A stretch of DNA of 40,152 bases from Bacteroidales bacterium (GTDB lineage: Bacteria; Bacteroidota; Bacteroidia; Bacteroidales; UBA932). Every line of letters begins with the position of its first letter. The first letter of the stretch is position 1. The notes beneath the pieces are model-generated. The model made no database searches. It had not been told where the DNA came from and saw only the letters and a list, made by a program, of their open reading frames with translations. The stretch lies in assembly GCA_017469845.1 (NCBI GenBank), contig JAFUFP010000008.1, positions 1-40,152 on the forward strand. The letters run 5' to 3'. The translations under genes were made by a program, and so were the position numbers. Shown here in pieces: positions 1-11,100 of the stretch.

Positions 1-1125
1 GGTAAGACTACCCTCACCGCCGCCATCACCAAGGTGCTCGCCGAGAGAGTAGCCGGCAACGCCGACAAGGTCAAGTCTTTCGACCAGATCGACAACGCTC
101 CCGAAGAGAAAGAGCGTGGTATCACCATCAACTCAGCTCACGTTGAGTACGAAACAGCTAAACGTCACTATGCACACGTAGACTGCCCTGGCCACGCTGA
201 CTACGTTAAGAACATGGTTACTGGTGCTGCTCAGATGGACGGTGCTATCCTCGTTGTCGCTTCAACTGATGGTCCTATGCCTCAGACTCGTGAGCACATC
301 CTTCTCGCCCGTCAGGTAAACGTCCCTAAGATCCTCGTTTTCATGAATAAGGTTGACCTTGTTGACGATGAGGAAATGCTCGACCTCGTAGAAATGGAGA
401 TCCGTGACCTCCTCGCTTTCTACAACTTCGACGAGGACTGCCCTATCATCCGCGGTTCAGCTCTTGGTGCTCTCAACGGTGAGCCCCAGTGGGAAGACAA
501 GGTTATGGAACTCATGGACGCAGTTGATGAGTACATTCCTCTCCCCGAGCGTCTTGTTGACAAGCCCTTCCTTATGCCTATCGAGGACATCTTCTCCATC
601 ACCGGTCGTGGTACTGTTGTTACCGGTCGTATCGAGGCTGGTACCATCCACGTCAACGATGAGGTTGAGCTCGTAGGATTCGGTGATGAGCCCAGGAAGA
701 CCGTCTGCACAGGTGTTGAGATGTTCCGTAAGCTCCTCCCTCAGGGTGAGGCTGGTGACAACGTAGGTCTTCTCCTCCGTGGTATCGACAAGAAGGAAGT
801 AAAGCGTGGTGAGGTTGTTGCTAAGCCCGGTTCCATTACTCCTCATACCGAGTTCAAGGCTCAGATCTACGTCCTCAAGAAAGAGGAAGGTGGACGCCAC
901 ACTCCTTTCCACAACCACTATCGTCCTCAGTTCTTCATCCGTACACTTGATGTTACTGGTGAGATCACTCTTCCTGATGGCGTTGAGATGGTTATGCCTG
1001 GTGATAACGTCGAGATCAAGGTTAAGCTCATTACCCCCGTCGCTATCAACAACGCTCTTCAGTTCGCTATCCGTGAGGGTGGACGTACCGTAGGTGCCGG
1101 ACAGGTTATCGACATCATCGAGTAA
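1..1125 (+). CDS. tuf: Elongation factor Tu (5' end cut off by window)
   Basis: EF-Tu is the GTPase that delivers aminoacyl-tRNA to the ribosomal A site in the cytoplasm. The reading frame is open from base 1, where the first codons read [10 protein letters not shown], the end of the G1 P-loop (GHVDHGKT in the family). About 23 N-terminal residues are therefore missing, and the ATG at 34 is internal. Visible motifs are the switch region RGITIN, the G3 motif DCPGH (codons at 181-195), the G4 motif NKVD (346-357) and the G5-like GSAL, followed by the two beta-barrel domains ending in GQVIDIIE. What remains is 374 residues with normal family length at the C-terminus. It lies directly upstream of tRNA-Trp and secE, the usual Bacteroidota arrangement. 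Identification is essentially certain. Confidence 0.98.
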   Translation, partial: GKTTLTAAITKVLAERVAGNADKVKSFDQIDNAPEEKERGITINSAHVEYETAKRHYAHVDCPGHADYVKNMVTGAAQMDGAILVVASTDGPMPQTREHILLARQVNVPKILVFMNKVDLVDDEEMLDLVEMEIRDLLAFYNFDEDCPIIRGSALGALNGEPQWEDKVMELMDAVDEYIPLPERLVDKPFLMPIEDIFSITGRGTVVTGRIEAGTIHVNDEVELVGFGDEPRKTVCTGVEMFRKLLPQGEAGDNVGLLLRGIDKKEVKRGEVVAKPGSITPHTEFKAQIYVLKKEEGGRHTPFHNHYRPQFFIRTLDVTGEITLPDGVEMVMPGDNVEIKVKLITPVAINNALQFAIREGGRTVGAGQVIDIIE

Positions 1126-1144
1126 TTCGATCAAAAACTCTATA

Positions 1145-1172
1145 GTGGGTATCAAGACCCTTTGGTACCCAC
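1145..1172 (+). other. Long perfect hairpin between tuf and tRNA-Trp
   Basis: Bases 1145-1156 pair with 1161-1172 as a 12-bp stem (two G·U pairs) closed by the four-base loop ACCC. No T-run follows, so it is not a standard intrinsic terminator. It ends eight bases before the tRNA 5' end. It may set the tuf mRNA 3' end or guide processing that releases the tRNA from the tuf–secE transcript; both roles are inference. Confidence 0.6.
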
Positions 1173-1179
1173 TTCATAC

Positions 1180-1253
1180 AGGGGAATAGAACAAGGGTAG
1201 TTCAGCGGTCTCCAAAACCGTCGATGTGGGTTCGAATCCTGCTTCCCCTGCCA
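1180..1253 (+). tRNA. trnW: tRNA-Trp (anticodon CCA)
   Basis: A full cloverleaf can be folded by hand. The acceptor stem is 1180-1186 with 1243-1249 (AGGGGAA/TTCCCCT, all Watson-Crick). The D stem is 1189-1192 with 1200-1203. The anticodon stem is 1205-1209 with 1217-1221, with loop CTCCAAA and anticodon CCA at 1212-1214. The T stem is 1226-1230 with 1238-1242, with loop TTCGAAT. Discriminator base G1250 matches tRNA-Trp, and the 3' CCA is encoded (1251-1253). It sits inside the tuf–secE interval, so it is probably cut from the same transcript. Confidence 0.97.
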
Positions 1254-1332
1254 AATATCAAAGGTTACGATTTGGTAATGTTTAACAGACGCTGCCACCC
1301 GCTTCCAATCGGCCGCGTCCATTAAAGTAAAG

Positions 1333-1521
1333 ATGAGAAAGTTCATTAACTATTGCAAGGAATCCTACACCGAGTTGACAAAGAAGGTGACGTGGCCCAC
1401 TTGGCAGAAGCTTCAGAGCTCCGCTCTGCTTGTCATGATCGCTACCGTCATCATCGCTGTCTTCCTCTTTGTAGTTGATTATGCTTTCCAGCATCTGATG
1501 CAGGCAATCTACACATTGTAA
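1333..1521 (+). CDS. secE: Preprotein translocase subunit SecE
   Basis: SecE is the small essential subunit that clamps SecY in the inner-membrane Sec translocon. The 62-residue product has the family layout: an amphipathic N-terminal helix (FINYCKESYTELTKKV), the conserved KKVTWPTW hinge, and one transmembrane helix at about residues 28-52. The single-span form is typical of most bacteria outside the gammaproteobacteria. The ATG at 1333 follows tRNA-Trp by 79 bases, and nusG starts 15 bases after the stop, so secE and nusG are co-transcribed. No Shine-Dalgarno is obvious, as is common in Bacteroidota. Confidence 0.96.
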   Translation: MRKFINYCKESYTELTKKVTWPTWQKLQSSALLVMIATVIIAVFLFVVDYAFQHLMQAIYTL

Positions 1522-1536
1522 TTTTTATTCATTACC

Positions 1537-2100
1537 ATGGGCGATAAGAAATGGTACGTCCTTAGGACCGCAGGAGGCAAAGAAAAAAAGGCGGCTGAAC
1601 ATCTTGTAAAAGAAATCGAGAGAAGCCAACTTGAGAACCAGGTTTCACAGGTTCTCGTTCCAGTCGAAAAGAAGTACGTAGTAAAGAACGGAAAGAGGGT
1701 TCAGACAGAGAAGCTCCTCTTCCCGGGCTATGTGCTTATTGAAGCTGAACTCAGCGCTGAACTGCAGTACATCATCCGCAACCTCGTTCCCGGCATGTCC
1801 GGTTTCCTTACCGAAAAGGGAGACGGCAAGCAGGCTGGAGAGAGAATCCCCGTTCCGATTCGTGATGAAGAAGCACGCAGGATCCTCGGACAGCATGACG
1901 AGGAGGTCGTAAGTGAAGTTGAGACTGAGGTCGACTACGAAGTCGGCGAGTCTGTACGTATCACCGAAGGACCTTTCGCCGGATTCGACGGAACCATTGA
2001 TGAGATTGTCGAAGACAGAAGCAAGCTTAAGGTTATAGTTATGATCTTTGGCAGGAAGACCCTGCTTGAGCTCAACTTTAATCAAGTAACTAAAGAGTAA
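1537..2100 (+). CDS. nusG: Transcription termination/antitermination factor NusG
   Basis: NusG binds RNA polymerase, reduces or modulates pausing, and links transcription to Rho or to ribosomal protein S10. The 187-residue product starts with the NGN domain signature KWYVLRTAGGKEKKAAEHL and has LLFPGYVLIE in the middle. It ends with a KOW domain (GESVRITEGPFAGFDGTI, then VIVMIFGRKTLLELNF). A roughly 20-residue acidic linker rich in Glu and Val (EEVVSEVETEVDYE) separates the two domains. Gene order secE–nusG–rplK is the near-universal bacterial one, with rplK beginning nine bases after the stop. Confidence 0.97.
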   Translation: MGDKKWYVLRTAGGKEKKAAEHLVKEIERSQLENQVSQVLVPVEKKYVVKNGKRVQTEKLLFPGYVLIEAELSAELQYIIRNLVPGMSGFLTEKGDGKQAGERIPVPIRDEEARRILGQHDEEVVSEVETEVDYEVGESVRITEGPFAGFDGTIDEIVEDRSKLKVIVMIFGRKTLLELNFNQVTKE

Positions 2101-2109
2101 ATTCTAATC

Positions 2110-2556
2110 ATGGCAAAAGAAGTAACCGGATTCATCAAGCTCCAAATCAAAGGTGGAGCAGCGAATCCTGCGCCTCCTGTAGGACCGGCCCTCGGTTCTA
2201 AGGGAGTCAACATCATGGACTTCTGCAAGCAGTTCAACGCCGCCACACAGTCTCAGGCCGGCAAGATTCTGCCTGTAGTGATCACTGTTTTCTCAGACAA
2301 GTCCTTCAAGTTCGTTGTAAAGCAGCCTCCTGTGGCTGTATCCCTCAAGGAAGCGGCAAAGATCCAGAAAGGTTCGGGAGAGCCTAACAGGAACAAGGTA
2401 GCCAGCGTCACCTGGGATCAGGTGAAGACCATCGCTGAAGGGAAGATGTCAGATATGAACTGCTTCACCCTCAAGTCAGCTATGTCAATGGTTGCCGGAA
2501 CAGCAAGAAGTATGGGTATCAAGGTGACAGGCGAATTCCCTGCCGACGTCCAGTAA
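2110..2556 (+). CDS. rplK: 50S ribosomal protein L11
   Basis: L11 binds the GTPase-associated region of 23S rRNA and is needed for factor turnover and stringent-response sensing by RelA-type enzymes. The 148-residue protein shows the family N-terminal motif [21 protein letters not shown] followed by [12 protein letters not shown], the proline-rich hinge ([15 protein letters not shown]), and the rRNA-binding C-terminal domain ending near [11 protein letters not shown]. Length and order are normal. It is followed after 15 bases by rplA. Confidence 0.98.
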   Translation: MAKEVTGFIKLQIKGGAANPAPPVGPALGSKGVNIMDFCKQFNAATQSQAGKILPVVITVFSDKSFKFVVKQPPVAVSLKEAAKIQKGSGEPNRNKVASVTWDQVKTIAEGKMSDMNCFTLKSAMSMVAGTARSMGIKVTGEFPADVQ

Positions 2557-2571
2557 AATCACACGTGCATC

Positions 2572-3270
2572 ATGGCAAAACTTACTAAGAACCAGAAAGC
2601 AGTCGCAGCAAAATACGACGCCCACAAGCTCTATACGCTTCCGGAGGCATGTGAGATCCTCAAGGACATCACCTATACCAAATTCGATGCTTCCGTAGAA
2701 ATTTCAGTCAATCTCGGTGTTGACCCCCGTAAGGCCAATCAGATGGTCCGTGGAGTCGTCACCCTCCCCAATGGAACAGGTAAGACCGTCCGCGTTCTCG
2801 TACTCTGTACTCCCGACAAGGAGAATGAGGCCAAAGAGGCTGGCGCAGATTACGTAGGTCTCGATGACTATATCGAGAAGATCAAAGGCGGTTGGACAGA
2901 CGTTGATGTCGTAATCTGTACTCCTTCAGTCATGGGTAAAGTTGGTCCTATCGGCCGTATCCTCGGTCCCCGTGGACTCATGCCTAACCCCAAGACCGGT
3001 ACAGTTACCATGGACATCGCAGGTGCAGTCAAGGCAGTGAAGGCCGGTAAGATCGACTTCAAAGTTGACAAGACCGGAATCGTACACACCGCTATCGGTA
3101 AGGTATCCTTCACTCCCGAGATGATCTGCCAGAACGCGAAGGCTGTCATTTCCGAGATTCTCAAACTCAAACCTCAGGCCCTCAAGGGTACTTATGTAAA
3201 GGCTGCAGCCATCTGCACCACCATGAGCCCCGGTCTGAAACTCGACGTCAAGACATTCAGTGCTGAATAA
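2572..3270 (+). CDS. rplA: 50S ribosomal protein L1
   Basis: L1 forms the mobile L1 stalk that helps move deacylated tRNA from the E site, and in many bacteria it represses its own operon by binding mRNA. The 232-residue product contains the signature [26 protein letters not shown] and [15 protein letters not shown], the classic L1 hallmark. Length matches the family. No separate L1-binding leader could be picked out in the short spacer to rplK; autoregulation here is untested. Confidence 0.98.
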   Translation: MAKLTKNQKAVAAKYDAHKLYTLPEACEILKDITYTKFDASVEISVNLGVDPRKANQMVRGVVTLPNGTGKTVRVLVLCTPDKENEAKEAGADYVGLDDYIEKIKGGWTDVDVVICTPSVMGKVGPIGRILGPRGLMPNPKTGTVTMDIAGAVKAVKAGKIDFKVDKTGIVHTAIGKVSFTPEMICQNAKAVISEILKLKPQALKGTYVKAAAICTTMSPGLKLDVKTFSAE

Positions 3271-3285
3271 TAAAATTCGAAGGTT

Positions 3286-3819
3286 ATGAAAAAAGAACTC
3301 AAAGCCCAGGTAATTGAAGAAATTTCAGCACAGCTCAAGGAGACCCCCAACTTCTACGTTACCGACATCTCCGGCCTGAATGCTGAACAGACATCCCAAC
3401 TCCGCCGCGCTTGCTTCGAAAAGGGAATCAAGCTCAAAGTAGTCAAGAACACCCTTTTCAATCACGTGATCAAAGAGATCAACGATTCCGAACTGAATCA
3501 GATCTCCCAGATTCTCGAAGGCAACAGCGCTATCATGTACACTGAGGTTGCCAACGCTCCCGCAAAACTCATCAAAGAGTTCACCAAGGAGACCAAGCTT
3601 GACAAACCCGCCCTCAAGGGTGCCTATGTTCAGGAGTGTGCTTTCATAGGTGCTGACAAGATCGAAGAGCTCGCTTCCATCAAGAGCAAGGAAGAACTCA
3701 TCGGCGAGATCATCACTCTCCTCCAGTCTCCTGCACGCAACGTCATCTCCGCTCTCCAGAACGCTGGTGGCTCTACAATCGCCGGACTGGTCAAAACACT
3801 TTCCGAGAAGGAAGCTTAA
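3286..3819 (+). CDS. rplJ: 50S ribosomal protein L10
   Basis: L10 is the base of the ribosomal stalk; its C-terminal helix holds the L7/L12 dimers. The 177-residue sequence has the expected VTDISGLNAEQTSQLRR strand/helix, KLKVVKNTLFNHVIK, and a C-terminal helix LQSPARNVISALQNAGGSTIAGLVKTL. It begins 15 bases after rplA and is followed 39 bases later by rplL, its binding partner. In many bacteria L10 plus L7/L12 repress the rplJL mRNA through a leader; no such leader is evident here, because the rplA–rplJ gap is only 15 bases. Confidence 0.97.
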   Translation: MKKELKAQVIEEISAQLKETPNFYVTDISGLNAEQTSQLRRACFEKGIKLKVVKNTLFNHVIKEINDSELNQISQILEGNSAIMYTEVANAPAKLIKEFTKETKLDKPALKGAYVQECAFIGADKIEELASIKSKEELIGEIITLLQSPARNVISALQNAGGSTIAGLVKTLSEKEA

Positions 3820-3858
3820 AAGAAATAATATCAACAATTTTAAAAAATACAATTTATC

Positions 3859-4236
3859 ATGGCAGACGTAAAAGCACTTGCAGAGGAGTTGGTAAACCTC
3901 ACTGTAAAAGACGTTCAGGAACTTGCAAAGGTTCTCAAGGAAGAGTATGGTATCGAGCCTGCAGCAGCTGCAGTAGCAGTAGCTGGCCCCGTTGCCGGAG
4001 CAGCAGAGGCTGAGGAGAAGGAGCAGACCGAATTCGACGTTGTTCTCACCAGCGCCGGACAGGCTAAGCTTCAGGTAATCAAGGCCGTCAAGGAGGCTCT
4101 TGGTCTCGGACTTAAGGAGGCTAAGGAAGTCGTTGACAAGGCTCCCGCAACTTTGAAGGAAAAAGTTTCCAAGGCTGAGGCCGAGCAGCTCAAAGCTACT
4201 CTCGAGGAGGCCGGTGCAGAAGTTGAGGTTAAATAA
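3859..4236 (+). CDS. rplL: 50S ribosomal protein L7/L12
   Basis: L7/L12 is the multicopy acidic stalk protein that recruits and stimulates translational GTPases. The 125-residue product has the N-terminal dimerisation helices ([21 protein letters not shown]), an Ala/Val/Pro-rich flexible hinge at about residues 34-52, and the conserved C-terminal domain containing [27 protein letters not shown]. It is the last gene before the strong hairpin/T-run at 4265-4301. Transcription may be partly reduced there before rpoB, which would fit the higher demand for L7/L12 than for polymerase subunits. Confidence 0.98.
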   Translation: MADVKALAEELVNLTVKDVQELAKVLKEEYGIEPAAAAVAVAGPVAGAAEAEEKEQTEFDVVLTSAGQAKLQVIKAVKEALGLGLKEAKEVVDKAPATLKEKVSKAEAEQLKATLEEAGAEVEVK

Positions 4237-4264
4237 ACCCACTTCTCCCCTAAGGGACACAAAC

Positions 4265-4301
4265 AGGTTTAGAGCCGGGGTAATAGGCTCTAAACCTTTT
4301 T
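4265..4301 (+). terminator. Intrinsic terminator/attenuator between rplL and rpoB
   Basis: Bases 4265-4276 (AGGTTTAGAGCC) pair perfectly with 4286-4297, giving a 12-bp stem around the nine-base loop GGGGTAATA, followed by a five-base T-run ending at 4301. No convincing promoter lies between it and the rpoB ATG at 4336. It therefore probably works as a partial terminator that lowers rpoBC expression relative to rplJL, as the unrelated attenuator in the Escherichia coli operon does. Confidence 0.9.
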
Positions 4302-4335
4302 GCATATAATTTTTTTCCTATTTCAAAGGCAGACC

Positions 4336-7300
4336 ATGTCAAAAAAGACCACAAATAAACGAATCAACTTCGCAACATCAAAGATCCTGGATTATCCGGA
4401 CCTTCTTGAGGTGCAGCTGAAGTCATTCAAGGATTTCTTCCAGCTTGACACCACTCCCGAGAACAGGAGGAATGAAGGTCTTTACCAAGTTTTCCAGGAG
4501 ATTTTTCCGATCGAAGACACGAGGAACAATTACAAGCTCGAGTTCATCGACTATTTCATTGATCCTCCCCAGTATTCGATAGAAGAGTGTCTTGAGAGAG
4601 GACTTACATACAACGTTCCTCTGAAGGCAAAACTCCGCCTTTCATGCAGCGATCCGGATCACGAGGATTTTGATACCAGGGTACAGGATGTGTATCTTGG
4701 CAATATCCCGTATATGACCCCCGGAGGAACCTTCGTCATCAACGGTTCCGAGAGGATCATCGTCTCCCAGCTCCATCGCTCCCCTGGCGTTTTCTTTGAC
4801 CAGAGCATGCACGCCAACGGTACCAAGCTCTACTCCGCCAGGATCATTCCCTTCAAGGGATCATGGATCGAGTTCGCGACTGACATCAACAATGTCATGT
4901 ACGCTTACATCGACCGTAAGAAGAAACTTCCCGTCACCACCCTCCTCAGGGCTATCGGATTCGATTCCGACAAGGACATCATCGATATCTTCGGACTCGC
5001 CGAGGAAATCGAAGCCACTCCGGAAGTTCTCAAAGAGAACATCGGCCGCAAACTCGCAGCCAAGGTCATCAAGACCTGGACAGAGGACTTCGTTGACGAG
5101 GAAACTGGAGAGGTCATCCCCATCGAGAGGACCGATCTCGTCGTGAACAGGGACGTCGAGATCACTGAGGATACCATCCAGCAGATTGAAGACGCACAGG
5201 TGAGCACCGTACTCCTCCAGAAGGACGAAGCCTCCGACAACGAGTACGCGATCATCTACAACACTCTCGGTAAGGACACCACCAACACTGAGAAGGAAGC
5301 CATCAACTACATCTACAAACAGCTGCGCAACTCCGAACCGCCGGATGAGGCTACAGCCAAGGATGTCATCGACAAGCTCTTCTTCTCAGAAAAGAGGTAT
5401 GACCTCGGTAACGTGGGAAGGTTCCGTCTCAACAAGAAACTGAACCTCACAATCGATCCCGCTACAAGGGTTCTTACCAGAACTGACATCATCGAGATCA
5501 TCAAGTATCTGATCCAGCTCATCAACTCCAGGGCTACCGTCGACGATATCGACCACCTGAGCAACCGTAGGGTCAGAACCGTAGGTGAGCAGCTCGCAAA
5601 CCAGTTCAGCGTAGGTCTTTCCAGAATGGCACGTACCATCAGGGAAAGGATGAACGTAAGGGATTCCGAGCAGTTCAACCCCATTGACCTCATCAACTCG
5701 AAGACCCTTTCATCTGTGATCAACTCCTTCTTCGGAACAAGCCAGTTGTCACAGTTTATGGATCAGACGAACCCTCTTGCTGAGATTACCCACAAGAGAC
5801 GTCTTTCCGCTCTCGGTCCCGGAGGTCTCTCCAGGGATAGGGCAGGATTCGAGGTACGAGATGTCCACTATACACACTACGGACGCCTCTGCCCTATCGA
5901 GTCACCTGAAGGCCCGAACATCGGTCTCATTTCATCACTGTGCGTGTATGCGAAGATCGATGATCTCGGTTTCATCGAGACTCCTTACCGTAAAGTCGAG
6001 AACGGAAAGGTCGACCTTACGGATGAGGGTTGGAAGTTCATGAGCGCTGAAGAAGAGGAGAACAAGCTCGTCTCCCTCGCCAACGTCAGGATGGACGACG
6101 ACGGAAACATCCTCGAAGACAGGATTCAGTGCCGTAAGGAGGCCGACTTCCCTGTCGTTACCAAGGAGGAAGTCAACTACATGGACGTCGCTCCTAACCA
6201 GATGGCTTCAGTGGCAGCTTCACTTATCCCGTTCCTCGAGCACGACGACGCTCACCGTGCCCTCATGGGTGCGAACATGATGCGTCAGGCTGTTCCACTC
6301 CTCAACCCCGAGTCTCCTATCGTAGGTACCGGCCTCGAGGAAACAGTCTGCGTTGACTCCAGGACCCAGGTAATGGCGGAGCGCAAAGGTGAAGTCGTTT
6401 ATGTTGACGCGAACGAAATTCACGTCCGCTACGACAGGACCGATGAAGAGAAATTCGTTTCCTTCTCCCCTGAAATCACAGTATACCATCTCCCGATTTA
6501 CCGCAGGACGAACCAGAGCACGACCATCACCCTCAAACCTATCGTCAGAAAGGGTGACATCGTACAGAAGGGACAGATCCTCACTGAAGGATACGCTACC
6601 CAGAACGGAGAGCTCGCTCTCGGCCGCAACCTCATGGTCGCCTTCATGCCTTGGAAGGGATACAACTACGAGGATGCCATCGTTCTTTCCGAGAAGATGG
6701 TCCGTTGGGATATCCTCACCTCCGTACATGTCGACGAGTACCTCACCGAGGTCCGTGAGACAAAGCGCGGAATGGAGGAACTCACTTCCGACATCCCCAA
6801 TGTCAGCGAGGACGCGACAAAGAACCTCGATCTCGACGGTATCGTCAGGATCGGTGCCCACATCGAGCCCGGTGACATCATGATAGGTAAGATCACCCCG
6901 AAGGGTGAGAGCGATCCTTCACCTGAGGAGAAACTCCTCCGCGCCATCTTCGGTGACAAGGCCGGAGACGTCAAGGACGCTTCCCTCAAGGCCAATCCTT
7001 CACTGAGCGGAACCGTCGTCAAGACTTCCCTCTATGCGAAGGTCTCCAAGGAGAGCAACAAGAGGCAGGCAAAACAGGAGCAGAAGGTCAAGATCGAAAG
7101 CCTGGAAGAGGATTTCGCGAAGAAGGCACAGAGCCTCTACGACACCTTCATCGCCAAACTCATCGTTCTGGCGGAAGGCAAGAAGAGCGCCGGAATCAGC
7201 GACCTCTACGGTGTTGAAGTTATCGCCAAGGGTGCCGAAATCACAGCCGAAAAGCTCCGTGAGATCGAATACCTCAACGTCAACTCCAACAAGTGGACAG

Positions 7301-8154
7301 CCGACAAGAATACCAACAACAACATCAGGGATCTCATCAACAACTATTGCATCGCTTACAAGGAAGAACTTGCAAGGAACAAGAGGGCTCTTGACAAGAT
7401 CAAGATCGGTGATGAACTTCCCAACGGTGTCATGCAGATGGCTAAGGTCTACATCGCCAAGAAGCGTAAGATCACTGTCGGTGACAAGATGGCCGGACGC
7501 CACGGTAACAAGGGTATCGTAGCGAAGATCGTAAGGGAGGAAGACATGCCGTTCCTCGAGGACGGAACTCCTGTCGATATCGTTCTGAACCCTCTGGGAG
7601 TGCCTTCACGTATGAACCTCGGTCAGATTTACGAAACCGTGCTCGGATGGGCAGGTTCAAAACTCGGTCTGAAGTTCAGCACCCCGATTTTCGACGGTGC
7701 AAGCATCGACGAGATCAACGACTACACCGCCAAGGCAGGAGTTCCCCAGTACGGTAAGACACGTCTCAGGGACGGTGGTACCGGTGACTGGTTCGACCAG
7801 CCCGCGACTGTCGGTGTCATCTACATGATCAAGCTCGGCCACATGGTCGACGACAAGATGCACGCAAGGTCCATCGGTCCTTACTCTCTCATTACCCAGC
7901 AGCCTCTGGGCGGAAAGGCCCAGTTCGGAGGTCAGAGGTTCGGAGAGATGGAGGTTTGGGCTCTCGAGGCATTCGGAGCAGCGAACGCCCTCCAGGAAAT
8001 CCTTACCGTCAAGTCGGATGACGTTACCGGCAGGTCCAAGACCTACGAGGCTATCGTCAAGGGTGATCCAATGCCGACTCCCGGTATCCCCGAGTCACTG
8101 AACGTGCTCCTCCACGAACTCCGTGGTCTCGGTCTCAAGGTGACCCTTGACTAA
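4336..8154 (+). CDS. rpoB: DNA-directed RNA polymerase subunit beta
   Basis: RpoB is the beta subunit of core RNA polymerase, forming one pincer and half of the active-site cleft. I place the start at the ATG at 4336 ([10 protein letters not shown]), giving 1272 residues. The upstream in-frame start at 4300 lies inside the attenuator T-run and would add 12 odd residues. The rifampicin-resistance region is at 5743-5823: the residues equivalent to E. coli Gln513, Asp516, His526 and Ser531 are all wild type ([22 protein letters not shown]). GKITPKGE, the [31 protein letters not shown] region and the C-terminal [18 protein letters not shown] motif are intact. rpoC follows after 44 bases. Confidence 0.98.
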   Translation: MSKKTTNKRINFATSKILDYPDLLEVQLKSFKDFFQLDTTPENRRNEGLYQVFQEIFPIEDTRNNYKLEFIDYFIDPPQYSIEECLERGLTYNVPLKAKLRLSCSDPDHEDFDTRVQDVYLGNIPYMTPGGTFVINGSERIIVSQLHRSPGVFFDQSMHANGTKLYSARIIPFKGSWIEFATDINNVMYAYIDRKKKLPVTTLLRAIGFDSDKDIIDIFGLAEEIEATPEVLKENIGRKLAAKVIKTWTEDFVDEETGEVIPIERTDLVVNRDVEITEDTIQQIEDAQVSTVLLQKDEASDNEYAIIYNTLGKDTTNTEKEAINYIYKQLRNSEPPDEATAKDVIDKLFFSEKRYDLGNVGRFRLNKKLNLTIDPATRVLTRTDIIEIIKYLIQLINSRATVDDIDHLSNRRVRTVGEQLANQFSVGLSRMARTIRERMNVRDSEQFNPIDLINSKTLSSVINSFFGTSQLSQFMDQTNPLAEITHKRRLSALGPGGLSRDRAGFEVRDVHYTHYGRLCPIESPEGPNIGLISSLCVYAKIDDLGFIETPYRKVENGKVDLTDEGWKFMSAEEEENKLVSLANVRMDDDGNILEDRIQCRKEADFPVVTKEEVNYMDVAPNQMASVAASLIPFLEHDDAHRALMGANMMRQAVPLLNPESPIVGTGLEETVCVDSRTQVMAERKGEVVYVDANEIHVRYDRTDEEKFVSFSPEITVYHLPIYRRTNQSTTITLKPIVRKGDIVQKGQILTEGYATQNGELALGRNLMVAFMPWKGYNYEDAIVLSEKMVRWDILTSVHVDEYLTEVRETKRGMEELTSDIPNVSEDATKNLDLDGIVRIGAHIEPGDIMIGKITPKGESDPSPEEKLLRAIFGDKAGDVKDASLKANPSLSGTVVKTSLYAKVSKESNKRQAKQEQKVKIESLEEDFAKKAQSLYDTFIAKLIVLAEGKKSAGISDLYGVEVIAKGAEITAEKLREIEYLNVNSNKWTADKNTNNNIRDLINNYCIAYKEELARNKRALDKIKIGDELPNGVMQMAKVYIAKKRKITVGDKMAGRHGNKGIVAKIVREEDMPFLEDGTPVDIVLNPLGVPSRMNLGQIYETVLGWAGSKLGLKFSTPIFDGASIDEINDYTAKAGVPQYGKTRLRDGGTGDWFDQPATVGVIYMIKLGHMVDDKMHARSIGPYSLITQQPLGGKAQFGGQRFGEMEVWALEAFGAANALQEILTVKSDDVTGRSKTYEAIVKGDPMPTPGIPESLNVLLHELRGLGLKVTLD

Positions 8155-8198
8155 GGACGCATTAGCAGCAAGTCAAATGATTTGAGAACAGAAGAAAT

Positions 8199-11100
8199 AT
8201 GCCTACTTTCAACAATAAGGATAATAAAGTCAAGAGCAATTTCCAGAAGATCAGCATCTCGCTGGCTTCCCCGGAGGACATCATCGAGAGGTCCTGCGGA
8301 GAGGTCCTGAAACCCGAGACCGTCAACTACAGGACATACAAGCCTGAAAGGGACGGCCTGTTCTGCGAGAAGATCTTCGGTCCTACCAAGGATTATGAGT
8401 GCTATTGCGGCAAGTACAAGAGAATCAGATACCGCGGAATCGTCTGCGACAGGTGCGGCGTCGAAGTGACGGAGAAGAAGGTCCGTAGGGAAAGGATGGG
8501 TCATATCACCCTTACCGTACCCGTGGCCCACATCTGGTACTTCAAGAGCGCGCCCAACAAGATCTCCGCACTTCTCGGCATGCCCGCCAAGAAGCTGGAG
8601 TCCGTGATCTACTACGAGAAGTACGTCGTCATCAACCCCGGAAAGAGCGGTCTTGAGAAACTTGACCTCCTTTCAGAGGACGAGTACCTTGATATTCTTG
8701 ACAAGGTCAGGGGAACTGAAGATCCCGACGATCCTTCGACCAAATTCATCGCCAAGATGGGCGCCGAAGGTATCTATGACCTCCTCAAGGAAATCAACGT
8801 CAAGGAGCTCGCCAACAGCCTCCGCGAGGCTATGGCGACCGAAACCGCACAGCAGAGGAAAGCTGAACTCCTCAAGAGGCTTTCCATCGTCAAGTGGTTC
8901 GAAGAGTCCGACGGAATCAACCGCCCGGAATGGATGATAATGAAAGTTATCCCCGTCATTCCCCCGGATCTCCGTCCCCTCGTTCCCCTCGACGGAGGAA
9001 GGTTCGCGACTTCTGACATAAATGACCTCTACAGAAGGGTCATCATCAGGAACAACCGTCTTAAGAGACTCATCGAGATAAAGGCTCCCGAGGTGATCCT
9101 CAGGAACGAGAAACGTATGCTCCAGGAGGCCGTCGACTCTCTGTTCGACAACTCCAAGAAATCCAGCGCCGTCAAGAGCGAATCCAACAGGGCCCTCAAG
9201 TCCCTTTCCGATTCCCTCAAGGGTAAGCAGGGACGTTTCCGTCAGAACCTCCTCGGAAAGAGGGTTGACTACTCCGCACGTTCGGTCATCGTCGTAGGAC
9301 CTGAGTTGAACATGCACGAGTGCGGTCTCCCCAAATTCATGGCAGCCGAGCTTTACAAACCCTTCATCATCCGCAAACTCATCGAGAGGGGTATCGTAAA
9401 GACCGTCAAGTCCGCAAAGAAGATTGTCGACCGCAAGGATCCCGTCATCTGGGATATCCTCGAGAATGTGATGAAGGGTCATCCCGTGCTCCTCAACCGT
9501 GCACCTACCCTCCACAGGCTCGGTATCCAGGCTTTCCAGCCCAAGATGATCGAAGGAAAGGCCATCCAGCTCCACCCTCTCGCCTGTACCGCATTCAACG
9601 CGGACTTCGATGGTGACCAGATGGCTGTCCATCTTCCCCTCGGCAACGCGGCCATCATGGAAGCTCAGCTTCTCATGCTCGGATCGCAGAACATTCTGAA
9701 CCCCGCCAACGGTACACCTATCACCGTCCCTTCACAGGATATGGTGCTCGGTCTGTACTACATCACAAAGCAGAGGGTCGGAGCAAAGGGAGAGAACAAG
9801 TCATTCTACGGTCCCGAGGAAGTCATCGTAGCCCTCAACGAGAAGGCAATCGATCTCCACGCTCTCATCAATGTCCGCCTTCCCAAGGACAAGAACGATG
9901 AGAGCAAGGGATTCGAGATGGTTCCCACGACTGCCGGACGTATCATCGTCAACCAGTACGTTCCCGATGAGGTTCCTTACGTGAACGAGGTCCTCGGAAA
10001 GAAAGCCTTGAGGAAGATCATCACGACCGTCATCAAGAGCACCGGCGTTACCCGTACCGCCCAGTTCCTCGATGACATCAAGAACCTCGGTTACGACCGC
10101 GCGTTCCGTGCCGGTATCTCCTTCAATCTCGGTGATGTCCTCATCCCCGAAGAGAAGAAAGCCCTCATCGACGACGGATACAACCAGGTCGAGGCGATCA
10201 AGGCCAACTACGCGATGGGATTCATCACGAACAACGAGCGTTACAACAAGGTCATCGACCTTTGGACTTCAATCGACAACAAGCTCACCGGTATCGTCAC
10301 GAAACAGATATCAGCGGACCAGGGTGGTTTCAACCCCGTCTACATGATGCTTGACTCCGGAGCCCGTGGTTCAACCCAGCAGATCAAACAGCTCTGCGGT
10401 ATGCGAGGCCTTATGGCGAAGCCCCAGAAGAGCGGTGCCGCAGGTGCCGAGATCATCGAGAACCCTATCATCTCCAACCTTAAGGAGGGTATGACGGTGC
10501 TCGAGTACTTCATCTCGACCCACGGTGCACGTAAAGGACTTGCCGATACCGCCCTCAAGACCGCTGATGCGGGTTACCTCACCAGGCGTCTTGTTGACGT
10601 ATCCCACGATGTGATCATCACAGAAGAGGACTGCGGAACCCTCCGCGGACTCATCGCTACCGCCATCAAGAACAAGGATGAGGTTGTCGAGTCCCTGGGA
10701 GAAAGGATTCTCGGACGTACCTCCGTACACGATATCTTCAATCCACTCACCGGAGAACTCATACTTCCCGCCGGACAGGAGATCAGGGAGAAGGAAGCCG
10801 CACTCATCGATACGCTCCCCATCGAGCAGATCGAAATCCGTTCGGTCCTCACCTGCGAATCCCGCAAGGGTGTCTGCGCCAAGTGTTACGGACGTAACCT
10901 CGCCACCAGCCGCATGGTCGAGAAGGGAGAGGTTGTCGGTGTCATCGCCGCACAGTCCATCGGAGAGCCCGGTACACAGCTTACCCTCCGTACCTTCCAC
11001 GTCGGTGGTACCGCTTCTTCAACTGCTGCGGATTCATCCATCGAGTCCAAGTACAACGGTAAGCTCCAGTTCGAAGAACTCAGGACTATCCAGAGGACAA

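Noticed and set aside
3325..4305. Minus-strand open frame of 326 codons opposite rplJ and rplL
   Set aside because: It is a shadow of two highly codon-biased ribosomal protein genes; the translation is Leu/Ser/Cys-rich and has no domain.
4300..4335. Upstream extension of rpoB by 12 codons
   Set aside because: The start would lie inside the terminator T-run, and the added residues are not part of the family N-terminus.
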